This document shows positions 20,578 to 22,277 of a stretch of DNA of 22,277 nt, one piece after another. Each line of letters begins with the position of its first letter. Position 1 is the first letter of the stretch. Made by a program: the position numbers and the translations under genes. This stretch comes from Fimenecus sp045594885 (GTDB lineage Bacteria; Bacillota; Clostridia; Oscillospirales; Acutalibacteraceae), in NCBI GenBank assembly GCA_045594885.1, contig JAZNZJ010000004.1, forward strand, positions 1 to 22,277. The letters are read 5' to 3'. The notes below the pieces were generated by a model that saw only the letters and a program-made list of their open reading frames with translations, had not been told where the DNA came from and did not search any database.

Positions 20578-22277
20578 GTGAAAAAATATATAGCACTAAT
20601 CTTGTCTGCAATTTTAATAGTATTCTCCGTAGCTGATGGCGGAATTGCATTAGCATTTCAGTTGCCACGTGAAAACGGATTACGAGAATTTTCTGTCGAT
20701 TTGGCAGATATGATTAGCGAATATGATTCTAATTTATCATATGAAGACGATGAATGGGAAAAAATTGAAAATGAAATTAAAGTAGAAAATTTTATGTCCG
20801 GAGCACAGTTAGAATCCGATGAGCCAGAAAATGAAGCAGAGTTACCTCTTTCTTCTTTTGAAACAAATCGTCTTATTGTCAAGTCAAAAAAGATAATTGA
20901 TTATCGAAATGCAGTCGATTGTGTAAGCGGTTATAATGACTTGTTTATATTACAATATGATAATCTTGAAGATACAATTGATGCCTATAATTATTACAAA
21001 ACAGTTGATGAAATAATATATGTTGAGCCCGACATTATCTGTTCAACACAAGACGATGTAAATATTGATATTGGCGATGTTGTAATTGAAGATGTAACCT
21101 CTGCCGACAGTCTTGTTTCTTGGGTATCAGATGAAATCGGTTTTAATGATATTAAAGAAACACTTGAAGAAAAAGTATTAAATGAAGTTGTCATTGCTAT
21201 ACTTGACAGCGGTGTTGACACTGACCACGAATTGCTAGAAGGCAGAATGATTGAAAGTGATGTCAATTTGAGTTCATCAGGCTTTGATACCGGCTGTGAA
21301 GATGATTATGGTCACGGAACTCACGTAGCGGGTATAATTGTAAATAATACAACTGATAACGTTAAAATTAAGCCATATAAAGTTCTTAATGATAGTGGAA
21401 TGGGAAGCATTAGTGCAATTGCTGTTGCGATTGATATTGCTGTTGCCGACGGTGTTGATATAATCAATATGAGTCTTACTGCGCCCGGTGAAAGTATGAC
21501 GATGACCAATGCTATTGATAATGCAACAAATCAGGATGTAAGTGTAATTGTTGCGGCAGGCAATAATAATAAGAATTTGTCGAAATATTACTATACACCC
21601 GCATGCATTGAATCAGCAATAACCGTGAGTGCAACCAACAAATTTCACGAGTTGTCCTCATACTCAAATTATAATGCCACAATTGATATTGCTGCACCGG
21701 GCGATGATGTTACAAGCAGTTACCTTAATAACACATATGCCAAATTAAGCGGAACATCTATGGCAGCCCCGCAGGTAGCCGCAGGTTTTGCATTGGTTAA
21801 ATCACTTTATCCTGATTTAAATGCTGCAGAAATCGAGGATTTTATTGAAGAACGTGCCATTAAAAAGTTAGAAGATGATGGCGAAAATTTATACGGAGCA
21901 GGTATTCTTTATTTAAAATATATTCTTGAAGAAAGACCAAGAACTGCTGAACCGATATTCAGTGTTGAGAGTTGCGAATTCTCAAATTCATTTTCTTTGA
22001 CATTGTCTTGCCCTGAAGATGATGCAATTATTTTATATTTAATTAATGAAGATGACGGAACTGAAATCGGTTTTCTTAACGGAACTATTTACAAGGAGCC
22101 AATCACTATTTCAGTTGATACTGTAGTTGCGGCGGTTGCTATTTCTGGCGGTAAAAAATTCAGTCCTATTGTAAGGCATGAATATACACGTGTACATAAT
22201 ACCGATGCCGATGATTTTGATATTAATGCTTCGGGACAAATAACTGGGTATTTTGGAAAAGAAGTTGATATTACTAT
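20578..22277 (+). CDS. Subtilisin-like serine protease (S8), 3' end beyond window
   Basis: A frame open from GTG 20578 (GAGGTG 6 nt upstream) to the window edge, 566 complete codons. A signal peptide (about 1-26) is followed by an acidic propeptide, including a region (about 98-157) like an I9 inhibitor prodomain ending YVEPDIIC. The S8 catalytic triad is complete: D210 in AILDSGVD, H246 in GHGTHVAG and S394 in SGTSMAAPQVA, with oxyanion N329 in AAGNNN. Residues about 460-535 (SFSLTLSCPEDDAIILYL to SPIVRHEYT) resemble a chitobiase/hexosaminidase C-terminal or Fn3-like module. It is exported and probably cell-surface or secreted. Further repeats, dockerin or anchor may lie past the edge. It is a separate unit from the GH18 gene. 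Confidence 0.93.
   Translation, partial: MKKYIALILSAILIVFSVADGGIALAFQLPRENGLREFSVDLADMISEYDSNLSYEDDEWEKIENEIKVENFMSGAQLESDEPENEAELPLSSFETNRLIVKSKKIIDYRNAVDCVSGYNDLFILQYDNLEDTIDAYNYYKTVDEIIYVEPDIICSTQDDVNIDIGDVVIEDVTSADSLVSWVSDEIGFNDIKETLEEKVLNEVVIAILDSGVDTDHELLEGRMIESDVNLSSSGFDTGCEDDYGHGTHVAGIIVNNTTDNVKIKPYKVLNDSGMGSISAIAVAIDIAVADGVDIINMSLTAPGESMTMTNAIDNATNQDVSVIVAAGNNNKNLSKYYYTPACIESAITVSATNKFHELSSYSNYNATIDIAAPGDDVTSSYLNNTYAKLSGTSMAAPQVAAGFALVKSLYPDLNAAEIEDFIEERAIKKLEDDGENLYGAGILYLKYILEERPRTAEPIFSVESCEFSNSFSLTLSCPEDDAIILYLINEDDGTEIGFLNGTIYKEPITISVDTVVAAVAISGGKKFSPIVRHEYTRVHNTDADDFDINASGQITGYFGKEVDIT

Overview
The window reads as chromosomal DNA from a low-GC, spore-forming, anaerobic Firmicute, most likely a gut clostridium of the Oscillospirales/Ruminococcaceae type. 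This is inferred from the AT-rich sequence, strong Shine-Dalgarno sites, sigma-A promoters with exact 17-bp spacers, spoIIR, a BofA-like protein, a Firmicute-style 6S RNA, a DUF1292 protein and a biotin-dependent decarboxylase operon. No species can be named from the sequence. I see no transposase, phage, CRISPR, tRNA or rRNA gene.

Layout. Positions 1-303: a structured dispersed repeat (repeat A). 304-3974 (+): a membrane M28 peptidase, a GPH-family sugar:cation symporter with an excellent promoter, and an sfsA gene broken by a 2-nt frameshift. 4023-6437 (-): a three-gene operon encoding a carboxyltransferase (OadA type), a membrane-anchored OadG-like protein with a threefold C-terminal repeat, and a biotin carrier. 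6640-9135 (-): a large membrane-anchored glycoside hydrolase with carbohydrate-binding modules. 9314-10023 (-): two overlapping half-size TauE/SafE transporters. 10070-11506: a second copy of repeat A, an XRE regulator with a candidate operator, and one of two copies of repeat B (the other is at 9172-9278). 11560-12585 (-): a TRIC-type channel and a BofA-like protein. 12678-14148 (+): a 55-residue Cys-rich protein, an unrecognised 222-residue protein, DUF1292 and 6S RNA. 14263-14886 (+): spoIIR. 14963-20435 (+): GDPD, GH20 and Na/Pi cotransporter genes, then a GH18 lipoprotein. 20578-22277 (+): a subtilisin-like protease that runs off the window end.

Function. The region mixes glycan and phosphate scavenging (GH18, GH20, GDPD, NptA, the CBM-bearing hydrolase, the GPH symporter), possible sodium-coupled energy metabolism (OadA/OadG-like/BCCP and several symporters that would use a cation gradient) and sporulation or stationary-phase functions (spoIIR, BofA-like, 6S RNA). 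Almost every transcription unit ends in a clear intrinsic terminator, and several begin with near-consensus promoters, so unit boundaries are fairly secure.

I do not see a convincing wholly new system. The most unusual items are the triplicated OadG-like C-terminal domain, the covarying terminal direct repeats of repeat A, the mosaic repeat B, the small Cys-rich ORF, and the GDPD-GH20-NptA-GH18 cluster.
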